Assembly: GCF_048898065.1 (NCBI RefSeq)
Contig: NZ_JBLWFI010000001.1
Span: 1 to 64,000, forward strand
DNA: 64,000 nt
Direction of reading: 5' to 3'
From: Tepidibacillus_B infernus
Lineage (GTDB): Bacteria > Bacillota > Bacilli > Tepidibacillales > Tepidibacillaceae
The position numbers and the translations under genes are program-made. Shown piece after piece: positions 62,484 through 64,000 of the stretch (position 1 is its first letter; every line of letters starts with the position of its first letter). Under the pieces are notes generated by a model, which worked only from the letters and a program-made list of their open reading frames with translations, had not been told where the DNA came from and did no database searches.

Positions 62484-62511
62484 TTGTCAATTAGCCGATA
62501 TTCAGTATAAT
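62484..62511 (+). promoter_or_regulatory. Sigma-A promoter of the oligopeptide-binding protein gene
   Basis: TTGTCA (62484-62489), 16-nt spacer, perfect TATAAT (62506-62511). The leader is about 165 nt long and contains the perfect inverted repeat AAGGTTGA-ATT-TCAACCTT (62633-62651), followed by the ribosome site aagggggt. Nothing else is seen in 62411-62686. Confidence 0.7.
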
Positions 62512-62686
62512 TATTGATATAGTTTAAATAATATTTTCTAATTACACTATATATATAAAATATTCAGAAAATAAAGTATTCAGTGATTAGAAAAAAAGAT
62601 GACGTGGTATCTATTTCTACTATTTTTTAAGTAAGGTTGAATTTCAACCTTTACTATAAAAAAACATAACATAAGGGGGTCTTTTA

Positions 62687-64000
62687 ATGAAGAAAACTAG
62701 CAAATGGCTAGTGCTAATGATTGCAATCATTATGGTTGCAAGTGTTGTACTTGCTGGTTGTGGTGGTGGAACCAGCACAGATGGCGAGAAAAAAGATCAA
62801 ACTGCAGGAGAACAGCCTGCGAAAGAACAAGTTTTAAGGCTTAATGCAAAGACTGAACCACCAAGTTTAGACCCAGCTACTACGACTGACTCAACCTCTG
62901 GAGACATCTTACGCGAATTGATGGAAGGTTTAGTCCGTCTAGATGAAAATAGCCAGGTAAAACAAGGTTCTGGTATGGCTGAAAGCTGGGAAATTAGTGA
63001 AGATGGCTTAAAATATACTTTCCATCTAAAAGATGCTAAGTGGTCTAATGGTGACCCTGTTACTGCACATGACTTTGAATTTGCATGGAAACGTGTATTA
63101 AATCCTGAAACAGCATCTGACTATGCTTACCAATTATATTACTTAAAAAATGGTGAAGCTTATAATGCAGGTAAAGCAAAAGCTGAAGACGTAGGGGTTA
63201 AAGCACTTGATGACAAAACTTTAGAAGTAACGTTAGAAGCTCCTACACCTTTCTTCTTACAATTAACTGCTTTCTACACTTTATTTCCTGTAAACCAAAA
63301 AGTAGTAGAAGCTAATAAAGATTGGGCTGCTGAAGCTGCAACATATGTTAGTAATGGTCCTTTCAAATTAACAAAATGGGAACATGATTCCGAAGTAGTG
63401 ATTGAAAAGAACGAAAACTACTGGAATAAAGACAAAGTGAATTTATCCAAAATTTCTTGGGTTATGATCAATGATGATAACACTGAGTATCAATTATTTC
63501 AAAACAATGAGTTAGATATCGCACAACCACCAACTGAATTAACCAAAGAGTTAATCGACAAAGGTGAAGCAACAAGTAAACCAGTCTTAGGTAACTACAT
63601 GTTTGTCTTCAATGTTGAAAAAGAACCATTTACTAACAAGTATGTTCGTCAAGCCTTTGCTGCTGCGATCGACCGTGAATCATTGATTAACAATGTAACT
63701 CAAGGTGGCCAAATACCTGCATATGCTTTTGTACCACCGGGGGCATCTCCTGATATGGGAGTAGATTTCCGTGAGAAAAATGGAGACTTCGTTAAAAAGC
63801 CTGCTGAAGCAAAAGCATTATTAGAAAAAGGAATGCAAGAGTTAGGGTTAAAAACATTCCCTAAAGTAACATTATCTTATAACACAAATGATGGTAATAA
63901 GAAAATTGCTGAAGCAGTTCAAGCAATGTGGAAACAAAATCTTGGTGTTGATGTAGAATTAACAAACCAAGAATGGAAAGTTTACTTAAAAACTTTAAGT
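62687..64000 (+). CDS. Peptide ABC transporter substrate-binding lipoprotein (OppA/DppE family), truncated by window end
   Basis: 438 codons are visible, open to the last base; the family averages about 540. The signal peptide has a lysine-rich start and hydrophobic core and ends in the lipobox VLAGC, so Cys25 is lipidated and the protein is held on the outer membrane face. Family segments are EPPSLDPATTTDSTSGDILRELMEGL, DPVTAHDFEFAWKRVLNPE and NAGKAKAEDVGVKALDD. It captures oligopeptides for an Opp-type importer. The permease genes would lie beyond the window. Confidence 0.93.
   Translation, partial: MKKTSKWLVLMIAIIMVASVVLAGCGGGTSTDGEKKDQTAGEQPAKEQVLRLNAKTEPPSLDPATTTDSTSGDILRELMEGLVRLDENSQVKQGSGMAESWEISEDGLKYTFHLKDAKWSNGDPVTAHDFEFAWKRVLNPETASDYAYQLYYLKNGEAYNAGKAKAEDVGVKALDDKTLEVTLEAPTPFFLQLTAFYTLFPVNQKVVEANKDWAAEAATYVSNGPFKLTKWEHDSEVVIEKNENYWNKDKVNLSKISWVMINDDNTEYQLFQNNELDIAQPPTELTKELIDKGEATSKPVLGNYMFVFNVEKEPFTNKYVRQAFAAAIDRESLINNVTQGGQIPAYAFVPPGASPDMGVDFREKNGDFVKKPAEAKALLEKGMQELGLKTFPKVTLSYNTNDGNKKIAEAVQAMWKQNLGVDVELTNQEWKVYLKTLS

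Overview
The window comes from the chromosome of a low-GC, endospore-forming member of the Bacillales. The evidence is the gene order, which repeatedly matches Bacillus subtilis (rrn 23S-5S-tRNA block; yhbA/queG-yhbB-cspR-prkA-yhbH; yheA-yheB-yheC/D; ytkL-ytpI-ytoI; ytrI-ytrH; dnaE-ytsJ-accDA-pfkA-pyk-fxsA-DUF441), together with many sporulation and germination genes. Anaerobic genes (adhE, pflBA), Rex/Fnr-type palindromes, a two-subunit class I fumarase and a mitochondrial-type citrate synthase point to a facultative or micro-aerophilic anaerobe. A relative of Tepidibacillus or Vulcanibacillus would fit, but the genus is only a guess.

Layout. 1-3515: 3' half of 23S rRNA, 5S rRNA and 15 tRNA genes ending at an intrinsic terminator. 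3640-4520: a c-di-GMP-I riboswitch with a terminator/antiterminator switch, a small unknown protein, and HU. 4525-5000: two candidate small RNAs and a palindromic repeat. 5109-10150: RNase HI, queG, O6-methylguanine methyltransferase, an amidase-like protein, trmL, a HAD phosphatase and a phosphodiesterase. 10327-14860: prkA-yhbH-spoVR. 14919-15062: a 47-codon gene on the minus strand, with its own promoter, ribosome site and terminator. 15232-22817: degV, doxX, a gamma-carbonic-anhydrase-like protein, a flavoprotein, map, a lone germinant-receptor permease and a SleL/YaaH-type cortex hydrolase. 22880-29110: regulatory region and adhE-pflB-pflA. 29134-33370: a complete germinant-receptor operon (A-C-D-B order) behind a sigma-G-like promoter. 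33455-39166: four tandem YheC/YheD ATP-grasp genes plus an acetyltransferase. 39279-44454: yheB, yheA, ytkL, ytpI, ytoI, a small unknown gene and ytrIH. 44642-56563: dnaE, malic enzyme, a GntR regulator, accDA, pfkA, pyk, a thioesterase and two membrane proteins. 56994-62410: citrate synthase, icd, mdh and fumarase alpha/beta. 62687 to the end: a truncated oligopeptide-binding lipoprotein.

How the genes work together. Glycolysis (pfkA, pyk), malic enzyme, acetyl-CoA carboxylase and the oxidative TCA enzymes form one central-carbon region, with a cre-like site before icd and a GntR-type operator before malic enzyme. Mixed-acid fermentation (adhE-pflBA) sits under an 18-bp Rex/Fnr-like palindrome, and a close relative of that palindrome precedes doxX. 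Spore biology is spread throughout the window.

The observations most worth follow-up are the c-di-GMP switch in front of an unknown gene and HU, the four-fold YheC/D plus GNAT cluster, two families of dispersed palindromic elements, the unannotated 47-codon gene, the candidate sRNAs near 4.5-4.9 kb, and the mitochondrial-type citrate synthase.
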